Shown piece by piece: positions 33,547-42,689 of a DNA stretch of 64,000 nt. Position 1 is the first letter of the stretch, and the number at the start of each line of letters is the position of its first letter. The notes beneath the pieces are model-generated. The model was not told the DNA's origin and did not search any database. It worked only from the letters and a program-made list of their open reading frames with translations. The position numbers were made by a program, and so were the translations under genes. Source of the DNA: Salvelinus alpinus. Lineage: Eukaryota > Chordata > Actinopteri > Salmoniformes > Salmonidae. The stretch lies in the NCBI RefSeq assembly GCF_045679555.1, contig NC_092094.1:32916655-32980654 (forward strand), read 5' to 3'.

Positions 33547-36500
33547 TCAAGAGCTAACTGTCTGCTGATTCATAATCTCAATCAGTCTTGACACTGGTTT
33601 AAATAGTCTTCCTGCCCTTGACCTAATACGACCCCGACTACCTTCAACTGCATAAGGGGTAACAGTGTTGTGTACTGTTGCAACAGTGGGTCTGTCAACA
33701 CAGTCCGTCTGTAACTGATCAGTTAAGGAATTGTCCGAGTTTGGTAGGTCAGTACGGATATCATAAGAAGACTGGTCAATTAGCTCACTCACTACACTGT
33801 TACGGTCTCGGTCAGATTCTTGAAGACTCTCTGATCGAGGCAGACCTTCCAGCTGCAGTATATCTTCCACAGAATCCAAAGGTGGAATATCCCGAGCATC
33901 CAAGGATCGCACATCACCCTCCAGGCTTGTGTCACCTGTTCCTTCAGAAGGCAATTCTGACACCCACACTCTTGTTCTGTACTCAGCATCATCATCCACT
34001 GCAGTGTCCATGGCAGCTGAGACCACAAGGCTGTCATTCATGCCCTCAGACTCTGTTAATCCAGACATGTCTGTTCCCTCATCAACAGCAGCATAGGGAA
34101 GAGGAAGGAAGTTGACTGGCATTATCAGGTTGCGATGTACCGTCTTCTCCCGTCCAGTGGAGCTGTTCTGAATCTTAAAAGTGTGACTGTCAGCATTCAA
34201 TCCAGTGACAAGGTAGACAGTATCCTCCCAACGGTCAGCGAGCTTCCGCTTTCCCCGCTCCCCCTTGTTAGCCAGTAACACTCGATCCCCAATCTCCACT
34301 GGTGCTCCTCTGACTCTTCTGTCATAAAGGTCAGCATGCCTCTTCAACTGCTTCGCTGCAGATGCCTGTGCTGTATTCATGGCTTCTTTCAGATCTCTCC
34401 TCAAAGACTGAACAAACTGGTCATAGTCGACAACTTCTGGGTTCTCTATGACAGAGCCAAAGACTATGTCAACAGGCAGTCTTGGCGTCCTCCCAAACAT
34501 TAGCAGGAAAGGGGCAAAGCCTGTGGTCTCGTGGATTGTACAATTGTACGCAAATGTGAGGGACTTCAGCGCCTGAGGCCATCTGTGCTTTGCTCTCGTT
34601 GGCAGGGCCCGGATCATGTTTCCCAACGTCCTATTCATCCTTTCGCAGGACCCGTTCCCCATCGGATGGTACGGCGTGGTGTGAGACTTCTGAACCCCTG
34701 CAACACTCAACAGTTCGGCTATTAAAGCGCTCTCGAAGTTGGCTCCCTGGTCTGAGTGTATACGGCGAGGCATCCCGTAGACACAGAAATAGTTGTTCCA
34801 CAACTGATGAGCTACTGACTTAGCAGACTGGTTCGGACACAAGAAGGCATGAGCCAATTTGGTAAAGTGGTCAGTAACAACGAGCACATCCAAGGACTTG
34901 TTTGAAGAATCTTCTGCAGACCAGAAGTCTATGCACACTAGTTCAAGAGGCTCAGTTGTTATTATGCTCTCAAGAGGAGCTCTCGCTTCCGGATCAGGAG
35001 TCTTGCTCACGACGCATCTCCTGCAGCACTTCACATATGCCTTTACCTCCCTCTCCAGGCCATGCCAGAAGAACCTCTGTCTTGTCAGGTAGACTGTTCT
35101 CTGTTGGCCCTGGTGACCAGCTTCATCATGGACACCCTTCAACACCATTGCTTTCATGGAGGCTGGAACCACATACAAATACGTTTTCCTCTTTGTAACC
35201 ACATTCTTTGAAACACGATACAGTACACCCATCTTCATGGTCAACTTGTCCCAACTTCTGAGAAGACACAAAACCTCAACACTCTCATGGGCACGCTCTC
35301 TCCGGGATGGTCTTCTCCCCCTCTCCACAAAGAAGATCACTCTGCTGATCACATTGTCATCACGCTGCTTACTCATCAGAAGGTTGTGTGGCAGAACATC
35401 GACATCGGTCTGCTCTGATGGCATAACAGCTTGTGGAAGCTGTGGCAACAGCAGTGCATGTGAGCCCACTTCACCCCCCCAGCACCTGTGTGAGTGAAGA
35501 ACAGCTGCAACTTCATGTCTTGATAAAGCACCAGATGGGGGGTCAACAGTAGCCTGGCAGCTAATGACCACTTCGTTGGAGTCAGAGGCTTTGTCAAAGG
35601 GGTGGCTGGACCAGCGAAACACATCTTGCACTCTGTCTGTGCGCACAGCGTCGGCTTCAGCTAGTAAGGTCTCGTACGGAACCCTTGTCAGGCGATGGAG
35701 TGCACTGGGTCGTACGAAGGGCTCTCTGCTCAAAGCATCTGCAACAACATTTATTTTTCCAGGGATGTACTTGATGTCAAACTCGTACGGTGCCAGCTTG
35801 GCGACCCATCTCTGTTCACAAGCATCAAGCTTTGCTTTGGTCAGAATGTATGTCAAGGGATTATTATCCGTCCATACCGTGAAGTGCTGCCCCCGTAGCC
35901 AGTGGTGGAACTTGTCACAGATAGCCCATTTCATGGCAAAGAACTCGAGCCTGTGCGCAGGATACCTCGACTGCGCATAACTGAGGGACTTGCTCGCGAA
36001 GGCTATAGGTCTCGCTGTAGCTCCCTGTTCCTGCACCTGGGACAGCACAGCACCTAAGCCATTGCTGGACGCATCCACCGAGAGTAGAAAGGGTTTTTCG
36101 AAGTCGGGGTGGGCCAACAAAACCTGGTCCAGTAAGGCTTGCTTTAGCTGGAATAAGGCCTGTCTGCATTCTGTTGTCCAGTCGGCAGCCGTCAACTTCC
36201 TGACAGGTGAGCGTTGCTTCTTCTTCCAGCGTGGAGCCTTGTGTCCAGTAGTCAATCCAAAGAGAGGCTTTGCAATGGTCGAGCAACCTTCAATGAACTG
36301 TTGATAATACACCACCATCCCAAGGAATGACCTCAACTTCTTCTGAGATGGAATGTCAGTGCCATCTTCCATCAGATCAGCTTCTGTTACTCCTGTAATG
36401 GCCTTCACCTTCTCAGGGTCTGTAGCTACACCATCCGCACTAATGATATGCCCCAGAAACTTCACAGACCTCTGCAGAAAGTTACACTTTTTTGGCGCCA

Positions 36501-38391
36501 ACTTCAGGTTGTGAGCCTTGAGACGCTCAAAAACCATTTCCAGGCGCTGTATAGCCAGATCTTCAGTGGGCGCATAGACCAAGACATCGTCAAGGTAACA
36601 CAGCAGGCTAAGAAAGTTCTGATCCCCAAAGATGTTTAGCATCATCCTCATAAAGGTTGCAGGACTATTACATAACCCCTGTGGCATACGATTGTATTCG
36701 TACAATCCAAATGGCGACGTAAAAGCTGTGAATCTCCGGTCATCCTCATGCACTTCCACATTGTAGTAGCCAGAGGTAAGGTCCATTGTCGAGAAAAAGG
36801 CATTTCCACCTAAAGCAGCCAGTGCGTCAGCCTGGTGAGGGAGTGGGTGGGCGTCTTTGATGGTGCGAGCATTGAGCAAACGAAAATCAGTACAGAGTCT
36901 CAGGTCTCCAGACTTCTTCCATACAAGGACAAGGGGAGAGGCGAACTCACTACTAGACTTCCTTATGATTTCACGTTCTTCCATCTCATTCAATGCTTGT
37001 TTGAGCTTCTCATAATGATTTGGTGAAAGGCGTCGGTAGGGCATCCGAAAGGGTTTCTCATCACTCAGGTGAATGCGGTGAAGACATCCGGAAGCTTTTC
37101 CACAATCTAACTTGTGCCTGGAAAAAATAGACTGGTACTCAGCTATGAGTTGGATGAGTTTCTTCTTACCAGCAGGAGACGCTTGACAGGAGTTGACATC
37201 AATATCAGTCAAACCTAAGTCACGTAAGACCTCAGGATCGCTTGAACTGTCAGGTCCGTCAGTATCGTGAAGTTGGCTGGAACCGTCATCAGTCAGTGTC
37301 AAGTCATCTTGGCAGTCAGTGAGTATATCAGCCGTTCTCTGCACTTGCTGCTGCAAAGCTGCTGATGAATCATCATTCACACACGAACAGTCAAAGTCCT
37401 CTAGAGCCATGCAAGGAAAGACATCGGCTAGAGTGGCGTTTCGTCTCAAAGTCACTGTCTTCTGAGAAGGGTTTATCACTCTAACAGGGAGCCACCCATC
37501 CCCCCGCAATAGAGCTACTGTCCTCCCTACCAGTATTGACCTTGGTGTTGACCTTGAACTGCTGGGCTCAATGAGAACAGCACTGCCCGCTGATAGATTC
37601 TGAGTGTTTCGTAGTCTGCCCCAGACTAAGTGCTCCTGCATAGGCTCTAGAGTCACAGCCCCTTTTAGTCTCACAGTTCCAACTTTGTCAGGTACTTCAC
37701 CGTCTCTCCATCTCTCCACATTAGCCATCATTTTGATTAGCTTGCTCTCCTCACCCCCGTCACACACAGGAGTATAAACCCTCTTCCAGAGATCTCCATC
37801 CGTCTTCAGGTGGCGAATCAAGTGCTTTAGGAGATTGCTGCCCAAGATGAGGTCATCACTCTGGCCTTCAACCACCAGTGTAGGCACGGCAACTCTACAT
37901 CCGTACACCTCCATCTCCAGCTCACATACTCCCAAAGGCCGCGTCTTCAACCCACCACAACCAACCAAGACTACCTCTGTAGGACTCAATGATGGACTTT
38001 TCAACACTCCTGCACGCAACAGTTCAGGTAAGACCCTAGAGCTCAAGGTACAAGCCATGGATCCACTGTCAAGCATAGCTCTCACTTCCACTTCTCCTCC
38101 TATTAACACCTTGGCATAAAATAAATCATCATGTGCAGAAAGCCTCTGTGTGTTCTGCATTATGATACTCTTCTCAGTCTCCATTTCGTCACAAACACTT
38201 TTATATACAGACTCCAAATCAACAGCTCTCACCGATGGGGACTCTACAAAAGGCCCAACACTCTCCCCTTCTACATGCAGGCCTACTAGTTTTCCGGGAG
38301 CTGAGCAGTGGTTACTGTAGGGACTCCACCAGCTGTGCTCAGAGCTGCGGCCTTGGGGCACTGAGAGCGTGCGTGGCCAGCTACATGACAA
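33547..38391 (-). CDS. pol: Gypsy Pol polyprotein: protease, RT, RNase H, integrase
   Basis: An open frame of up to 1614 residues; real translation probably begins by -1 shift near 38290 (residue about 32). Residue numbers count from 38391. Aspartic protease around 90-200 with catalytic DSG (108-110). Reverse transcriptase about 440-640 with TMDLTSGYYN (Asp 537) and YLDD (599-602). RNase H about 765-890 with Asp 772, Glu 816 and Asp 842. Integrase with the HHCC zinc site (His 1088, His 1093, Cys 1123, Cys 1126) and core D1155, D1214, E1250 (DD35E spacing). A GPY/F-like module (KLADRWEDTVYLV) follows. The last 230 residues are acidic with no domain I recognise; there is no chromodomain. Catalytic residues are all present. 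Confidence 0.95.
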   Translation of the reverse strand: MSCSWPRTLSVPQGRSSEHSWWSPYSNHCSAPGKLVGLHVEGESVGPFVESPSVRAVDLESVYKSVCDEMETEKSIIMQNTQRLSAHDDLFYAKVLIGGEVEVRAMLDSGSMACTLSSRVLPELLRAGVLKSPSLSPTEVVLVGCGGLKTRPLGVCELEMEVYGCRVAVPTLVVEGQSDDLILGSNLLKHLIRHLKTDGDLWKRVYTPVCDGGEESKLIKMMANVERWRDGEVPDKVGTVRLKGAVTLEPMQEHLVWGRLRNTQNLSAGSAVLIEPSSSRSTPRSILVGRTVALLRGDGWLPVRVINPSQKTVTLRRNATLADVFPCMALEDFDCSCVNDDSSAALQQQVQRTADILTDCQDDLTLTDDGSSQLHDTDGPDSSSDPEVLRDLGLTDIDVNSCQASPAGKKKLIQLIAEYQSIFSRHKLDCGKASGCLHRIHLSDEKPFRMPYRRLSPNHYEKLKQALNEMEEREIIRKSSSEFASPLVLVWKKSGDLRLCTDFRLLNARTIKDAHPLPHQADALAALGGNAFFSTMDLTSGYYNVEVHEDDRRFTAFTSPFGLYEYNRMPQGLCNSPATFMRMMLNIFGDQNFLSLLCYLDDVLVYAPTEDLAIQRLEMVFERLKAHNLKLAPKKCNFLQRSVKFLGHIISADGVATDPEKVKAITGVTEADLMEDGTDIPSQKKLRSFLGMVVYYQQFIEGCSTIAKPLFGLTTGHKAPRWKKKQRSPVRKLTAADWTTECRQALFQLKQALLDQVLLAHPDFEKPFLLSVDASSNGLGAVLSQVQEQGATARPIAFASKSLSYAQSRYPAHRLEFFAMKWAICDKFHHWLRGQHFTVWTDNNPLTYILTKAKLDACEQRWVAKLAPYEFDIKYIPGKINVVADALSREPFVRPSALHRLTRVPYETLLAEADAVRTDRVQDVFRWSSHPFDKASDSNEVVISCQATVDPPSGALSRHEVAAVLHSHRCWGGEVGSHALLLPQLPQAVMPSEQTDVDVLPHNLLMSKQRDDNVISRVIFFVERGRRPSRRERAHESVEVLCLLRSWDKLTMKMGVLYRVSKNVVTKRKTYLYVVPASMKAMVLKGVHDEAGHQGQQRTVYLTRQRFFWHGLEREVKAYVKCCRRCVVSKTPDPEARAPLESIITTEPLELVCIDFWSAEDSSNKSLDVLVVTDHFTKLAHAFLCPNQSAKSVAHQLWNNYFCVYGMPRRIHSDQGANFESALIAELLSVAGVQKSHTTPYHPMGNGSCERMNRTLGNMIRALPTRAKHRWPQALKSLTFAYNCTIHETTGFAPFLLMFGRTPRLPVDIVFGSVIENPEVVDYDQFVQSLRRDLKEAMNTAQASAAKQLKRHADLYDRRVRGAPVEIGDRVLLANKGERGKRKLADRWEDTVYLVTGLNADSHTFKIQNSSTGREKTVHRNLIMPVNFLPLPYAAVDEGTDMSGLTESEGMNDSLVVSAAMDTAVDDDAEYRTRVWVSELPSEGTGDTSLEGDVRSLDARDIPPLDSVEDILQLEGLPRSESLQESDRDRNSVVSELIDQSSYDIRTDLPNSDNSLTDQLQTDCVDRPTVATVHNTVTPYAVEGSRGRIRSRAGRLFKPVSRLIEIMNQQTVSS
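38286..38295 (-). promoter_or_regulatory. Candidate gag-pol -1 frameshift site
   Basis: GGAAAAC at 38295-38289 immediately precedes the gag stop TAG. Reading GAA AAC can slip to GGA AAA and continue into pol (PGKLVGLH). The A-site half matches classic slip sites; the P-site half is imperfect. I saw no obvious pseudoknot by eye. Confidence 0.45.
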
Positions 38392-39638
38392 AGAAAGCAG
38401 AGGTGATTGGCCCTGCAGTGAAAGTAAGTATCATGTCCAGCATCCCCGCACACGTTACATGGCCCATTAGACTTCACTTTGCTCCTATTCCCTTTTTGGA
38501 ACCTATGGTCAGACTGTTGTGGTCTCTGCTCCAGCACACGCTCCAGCATTGCAAGGATACGTTCCATCGGCTCAGCTGAGCCCTGAATAGTCTGGGCTGG
38601 GTAAGGCAACGTATTGGGTACTTCCATGATGGGCCTCACAGCAGGCATGGTGATCGGCATTACAGCACCAACTTCCTGCTTCATTGTTGTGATGGCTGGG
38701 GTCACCTTAGATAAGTGAGAGTACCTCTGCTCCCTCCTGTATTCATCCAGCCTCTCATGAACATCTGCAGCAGTCCACTGCTGTAATGGCTTGCACTTAA
38801 AGATAAGGGACAGTTCAGCGCTAGGGCAATGTCTGATGAACATGACTGTGAGCTCACGAGATGGGTCTTCAACACTTTTTTTCTGTCTCTTTAGACAATC
38901 TTCAGCAACCTCCATAGCCCTGTTGAGTCTGAGCCAATAGTCAAATGGTTGTTCATCAGTCAGAGGTAATGTGGCATAAAAGTCAGCGAGGGGCATGCTT
39001 GAAAAAGCAGTGTCACTAAAATGTTGTTTCAGTATGTCAAAGATGGGACTCGGGCCTTTAGATAAATCAACAGAGGGATTGCTGCGTATGGCCACTTTAA
39101 CAACATCACGGGCCCTTCCCATAAGCCTACCCATAACCTCAACAGCTTGGTCCATCACAGATACGCCCCTCTTACGCATGTAAACCATGACCATATCCTC
39201 CCACTCATGCACTGTGCACTTTTCAGAGCCATCCCCCCGAAAGTACACCGGTTCCCTGATATCAGACTTCAATACCAGGTTCAGGCCCGACACATCCAAA
39301 CCCCTAGAGCTGCATGCATTCCCCATAACATTGTCCCCAACATGTCCAACAATTGCCTTTGACTCCAAACAGGAGGCAATGTTCTCCCCAATGGAATGAC
39401 CAATCTGCTGTACTATGTCTGCTATGAAATCCATGGAGACCTCCCCACTCCCTGTATTTGGCAAACCTCTTCCATACACATCCTTGGGCGTTTCCATTGG
39501 CAAACTATCATCAAAACTCCCAAAACCCTCCAGTTTAGGCATAGGTGTAGAAGCAACTGGAATTTTGCCTGAACCCCTACCAACAGATGGAGACAGATTA
39601 AATGACAGGAAACCCCTACCTCTCCCAACACCTTCCAT
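38286..39638 (-). CDS. gag: Gypsy Gag polyprotein
   Basis: A 450-residue protein that would form the particle around the RNA. The middle (about 115-300) resembles a retrotransposon Gag capsid region (PLADFYATLPLTDEQPFDYW, FIRHCPSAELSLIFK). Two zinc knuckles close to the end bind RNA: C-x2-C-x4-H-x5-C at 394-408 and C-x2-C-x4-H-x4-C at 414-427. The start ATG at 39638 (MEGVGRGRGFLSF) is the first in frame after the leader. It ends QLPEN then TAG at 38288-38286; the last 106 bases overlap pol. Confidence 0.93.
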   Translation of the reverse strand: MEGVGRGRGFLSFNLSPSVGRGSGKIPVASTPMPKLEGFGSFDDSLPMETPKDVYGRGLPNTGSGEVSMDFIADIVQQIGHSIGENIASCLESKAIVGHVGDNVMGNACSSRGLDVSGLNLVLKSDIREPVYFRGDGSEKCTVHEWEDMVMVYMRKRGVSVMDQAVEVMGRLMGRARDVVKVAIRSNPSVDLSKGPSPIFDILKQHFSDTAFSSMPLADFYATLPLTDEQPFDYWLRLNRAMEVAEDCLKRQKKSVEDPSRELTVMFIRHCPSAELSLIFKCKPLQQWTAADVHERLDEYRREQRYSHLSKVTPAITTMKQEVGAVMPITMPAVRPIMEVPNTLPYPAQTIQGSAEPMERILAMLERVLEQRPQQSDHRFQKGNRSKVKSNGPCNVCGDAGHDTYFHCRANHLCFLCHVAGHARSQCPKAAALSTAGGVPTVTTAQLPEN

Positions 39639-40008
39639 TTTAACAATGGGAAATCAACACACTAATAAAAATGTAAATAGCAAAAAAATGCATATATATA
39701 TTTCTTTCTTTAACCTCACGTCAAAATCTAACCTATATCTAGTACACTGGTAAAACTCACCCTACTTATATCAGATATACAATAGAATTGCAAATAAACA
39801 AGTAACACAAAAGTTATCGTTTATCTGTGAAGTGTCTCAGCCAGAGAAATCATCAATTCCGATAATAAAACGTTGGTGGCGCCCTCTTGTGGCGAAATGC
39901 GATATCGCACTATACTGCACCAGCAACGTCTTATCTGGTTCTTCAACGGCAACCACGGCGAAGTTCTGAGATGGAAATCCAGCGAAGGATGATCCGATCC
40001 AGAAGAAC

Positions 40009-40021
40009 GGTCACGGCACCA
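40009..40021 (-). other. Primer binding site, probably tRNA-His
   Basis: TGGTGCCGTGACC on the minus strand starts one base after the 5' LTR. The first 12 bases agree with what I know of tRNA-His primer sites (as in HERV-H). Confidence 0.6.
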
Positions 40022-40022
40022 C

Positions 40023-40671
40023 TGTAACAGTACTCTTCTTGCGTTGTGTACAATCAATCCTCGACACGAACTCCAAAGTGTAGCACCAGTCATGGAGATT
40101 TATTCGCTGGTTTGGTGCTTGTTCACTGGGGCATGTAGTTACCAAAATAATACAATTACAATATAATATCTTTAACAATGTACCTGGTAGGAACAGCACA
40201 AAATTGCACGTCATGCAATGCACGGCTCACCATCCAAACTCTGCACTCACGCACTGTACAAAATATATGAACCCCCCCCCACCAGACACAGTAAGTTGCT
40301 AGCTAGTACTGGCGGGAATTCTTTACAACCAAAATGCACAACCAATATTCTCCAAAAAACACTGCATCTTATGTGTGATGTTCGAATAACATTTACAAAC
40401 ACATTTATATAAATTGTACACTTAAATCATCACTTGGGAGTATAAAAATCACTTTTGATGTACAGTGCTTTGCAACCAACAACTTACCGCTGGTTTGGTG
40501 CTTGTTCACTGGGACGATTCTAACTGAAACATCCTCCCTCGTAAGCAAGCTACGCAAACCAGCCAATAAGATGCCATGTTGAGTAGGTGAAGGCAAGACA
40601 AAACTAAAACCAAAAACCCATTGGCTTAACAATAAAGTGGCAAGGGGAATCACCAATATAACCCTGTTACA
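40023..40671 (-). repeat. 5' LTR of the Gypsy element
   Basis: Same sequence as 32419-33067 with a constant offset of 7604; no difference found by eye, including a run of nine C near 40270. It ends 4 bp before the assembly gap. Confidence 0.93.
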
Positions 40672-40675
40672 CCAG

Positions 40676-40775
40676 NNNNNNNNNNNNNNNNNNNNNNNNN
40701 NNNNNNNNNNNNNNNNNNNNNNNNNNNNNNNNNNNNNNNNNNNNNNNNNNNNNNNNNNNNNNNNNNNNNNNNNNN
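40676..40775. other. Assembly gap (100 N)
   Basis: Exactly 100 N, a common placeholder length. A SINE starts on the far side and matches the piece before the Gypsy element, so little sequence is probably missing. Confidence 0.98.
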
Positions 40776-40885
40776 CACGATAGTAGGCTAGTGAGTACAT
40801 ACATTTTCCATGGGGGAATCAAACCCACAATCCTGGTGTTGCAAGTGCCATGCGCTACCAACTAAGACAAACGGGACAAATGAAA
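40776..40885 (-). mobile_element. Right half of the SINE split by the Gypsy element
   Basis: On the minus strand: TTAGTTGGTAGCGCATGGCA (A box), TTGTGGGTTTGATTCCCCC (B box), then ACTCACTAGCC. With the tail piece at 32385-32418 it makes one tRNA-derived SINE. Confidence 0.8.
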
Positions 40886-41243
40886 GAAAGAAGATTTAGA
40901 GGAGTGCTACAGTTGCTACAGTACCTCAAGTTTACTTAACCTTTAGTTTATAGTTTATAAATGGGGAGGATTAACGGTCTCTTTCTTTCTCCCCATCCCC
41001 AACCTCCCTCTCTCTCTCAGAATGAACTGCTTCTCTCCATTCCAGTCCTCTTCCAACCATGTTCAGAAAAGTATGATAAGGTGACATATTTCCTTTTGGG
41101 GTCAACTCTGAGGTTAAAGTCTACTACTTTAGTAGAGAAAGAACAATATAACATTTTATCCATTCTCAAAATTGTTAATAGATGCTCCCGAATTAAGTAC
41201 TCTCTCCAAGATTTGCTGTAGTCTCAACAGTTAACCCACTGGT

Positions 41244-41623
41244 TGTAACGTCCTGACCAGAGTTCTTATGTGTTTTGCTTGTTTAGTGTTGGTCAGGACG
41301 TGAGCTGGGTGGGGATTCTATGTTGTGTGTCTAGTTTGTCTGTTTCTGTGTCCAGCCTAATATGGTTCTCAATCAGAGGCAGCTGTCAATCGTTGTCCCT
41401 GATTGAGAATCATATATAGGAGGCTTGTTTTGTGTTGGGATTTTGTGGGTGATTGTTTCCTGTCTCTGTGTTTTGTCTGCACCAGATAGGACTGTCTCGG
41501 TTTTCACATTTGTTATTTTGTTATTTGTATACGGTTACCGTTTATACGTCTAATTAAACATGTTGAACACTAGCCGCGCTGCATTTTGGTCCTCTCCTTC
41601 ATCCCAGGAAGAAAACCGTGACA
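41244..41623 (+). mobile_element. Solo LTR, 380 bp
   Basis: Begins TGTAACGTCC, ends ACCGTGACA, with the 5-bp TSD CTGGT at 41239-41243 and 41624-41628. TATATATAGG at about 41412 and a TAATTAAACA stretch at about 41553 are in the order of a promoter and a polyadenylation region in plus orientation. A common salmonid repeat. Confidence 0.85.
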
Positions 41624-41873
41624 CTGGTTTAAATCATTCACAGATGAAACAATTACTTAGCTAGTTGTAGCAAGGAGTAAGACCCATAATACCAATATTG
41701 CAAAGTATTATTGTTATTATAACACTGACAGATACATGCTATGTTTGTCAAACATTAGTGAAAACAACATTTTAAATGTACCACCCACCTTGTCTTATTA
41801 TCTTTGTGTCAGATTCACTGAGAAATGATTTAATATTGGCTTAATAACTTTACCTTTCTCTCTCTTACTGAAG

Positions 41874-42135
41874 GTGTCCAGTTTGGGGATGAGCAAAGGG
41901 CTGAGCTAATTCACAGGGTAACCATGGTGATTCCCATAGCAGATGAACTGATCCAGAGAAACATGCTTCATAAAATAAATGTACAATACAATCCGTGATG
42001 CCAGGCCCTGCCAGGAACAGATGAGACTGCTGTACGAGGCCCTATATTCAGGAGGACCAACGGTGAAAGTAGTCTTTTATGAGATTATATTTGAAAAACA
42101 ACATAATCTAGTCCAAGATCTGGGAAAGAGGCTCT
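41874..42135 (+). pseudogene. CARD domain exon remnant (NLR/NLRP1-type)
   Basis: After an acceptor (TCTTACTGAAG at 41863-41873) the sequence reads VQFGDEQRAELIHRVTMVIP and ADELIQRN, HKINVQYN; after a one-base shift near 41985 it continues IRDARPCQEQMRLLYEALYS, GGPTVKVVFYEIIF, LVQDLGKR. Order, spacing and the pattern (xRxELIxRV, DELI, QExMRxLYE, GGP, FYE, LVxDLG) fit a six-helix CARD as found in fish NLR and caspase genes; CARDs join inflammasome proteins. The frameshift and lack of other domains nearby suggest a dead fragment. The parent gene is unknown. An AG-flanked stretch at 41026-41082 (NELLLSIPVLFQPC) may be another exon. Confidence 0.55.
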
Positions 42136-42689
42136 GTATATGTTTTTTTATTGACCATTTGACTTTTGTATGTTGCACATATTGTTTGTTTTAAAATATT
42201 TGTAGTGAACAATAATGTAAAATGTTCAATTATATTATATTTGTGTAGAAAAGACTAAGAAACTGGTAAGGACAATCTTCTTGTATCTCTCTGATGTAAA
42301 TGTATTGTATATTTTACAATGACTAGTCCTTGAGGAAATAACTCTGCCATTTCATTATCATTACCACCATATTTAATTATATTCACTTGCTTTTAAGAAG
42401 ATGCAAGAGGTGAGACTTAATGTGAGTGTTGACCATTCACATGTAGCTTATTGATTTAGCAGATTCCTAGACTAAAGCCAATGAGGAGCCCATGCAGGGC
42501 CTCATTTAAATCTCACTGTGTCAGCCTGTTCCCCACAGTAGATCTGGGGTCTTGGTGTGAGCTGAGTGAATTGGTGGGATGATAACAATAATTATTATTA
42601 TTATTTTGTATGTATTGTATCGCTTTCTGGAAATATGTCTTACACATCAACATCCCATCAGAACAGCATAACCACGTAGTGTATTTTTT
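42136..42689. other. No gene recognised
   Basis: AT-rich sequence between the CARD remnant and a LINE tail. Nothing seen. Confidence 0.3.

Larger units (their letters stand above)
32419..40671 (-). mobile_element. Ty3/Gypsy LTR retrotransposon, apparently intact
   Basis: An 8253-bp element on the minus strand: 5' LTR 40023-40671, primer site 40009-40021, leader, gag 38286-39638, pol 33547-38391 in the -1 frame, polypurine tract 33068-33078, 3' LTR 32419-33067. The LTRs have the same length (649 bp) and look identical by eye; gag and pol have no stop or frameshift other than the normal gag/pol shift. The bases CCAG flank both sides (32415-32418; 40672-40675), a 4-bp TSD. No env gene is present. 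All this points to a very recent insertion. Confidence 0.95.

Noticed and set aside
33678..39753. Many plus-strand ORFs within the Gypsy element
   Set aside because: Antisense shadows of gag and pol; no independent domain.
40405..40861. ORFs running through the N gap
   Set aside because: They contain unknown bases and have no meaning.
40776..40885. Functional tRNA gene
   Set aside because: Diverged boxes and continuation into SINE sequence show a retroposon.
41026..41082. Definite exon before the CARD remnant
   Set aside because: An AG acceptor and short open stretch exist, but the donor is weak and no domain is recognised.
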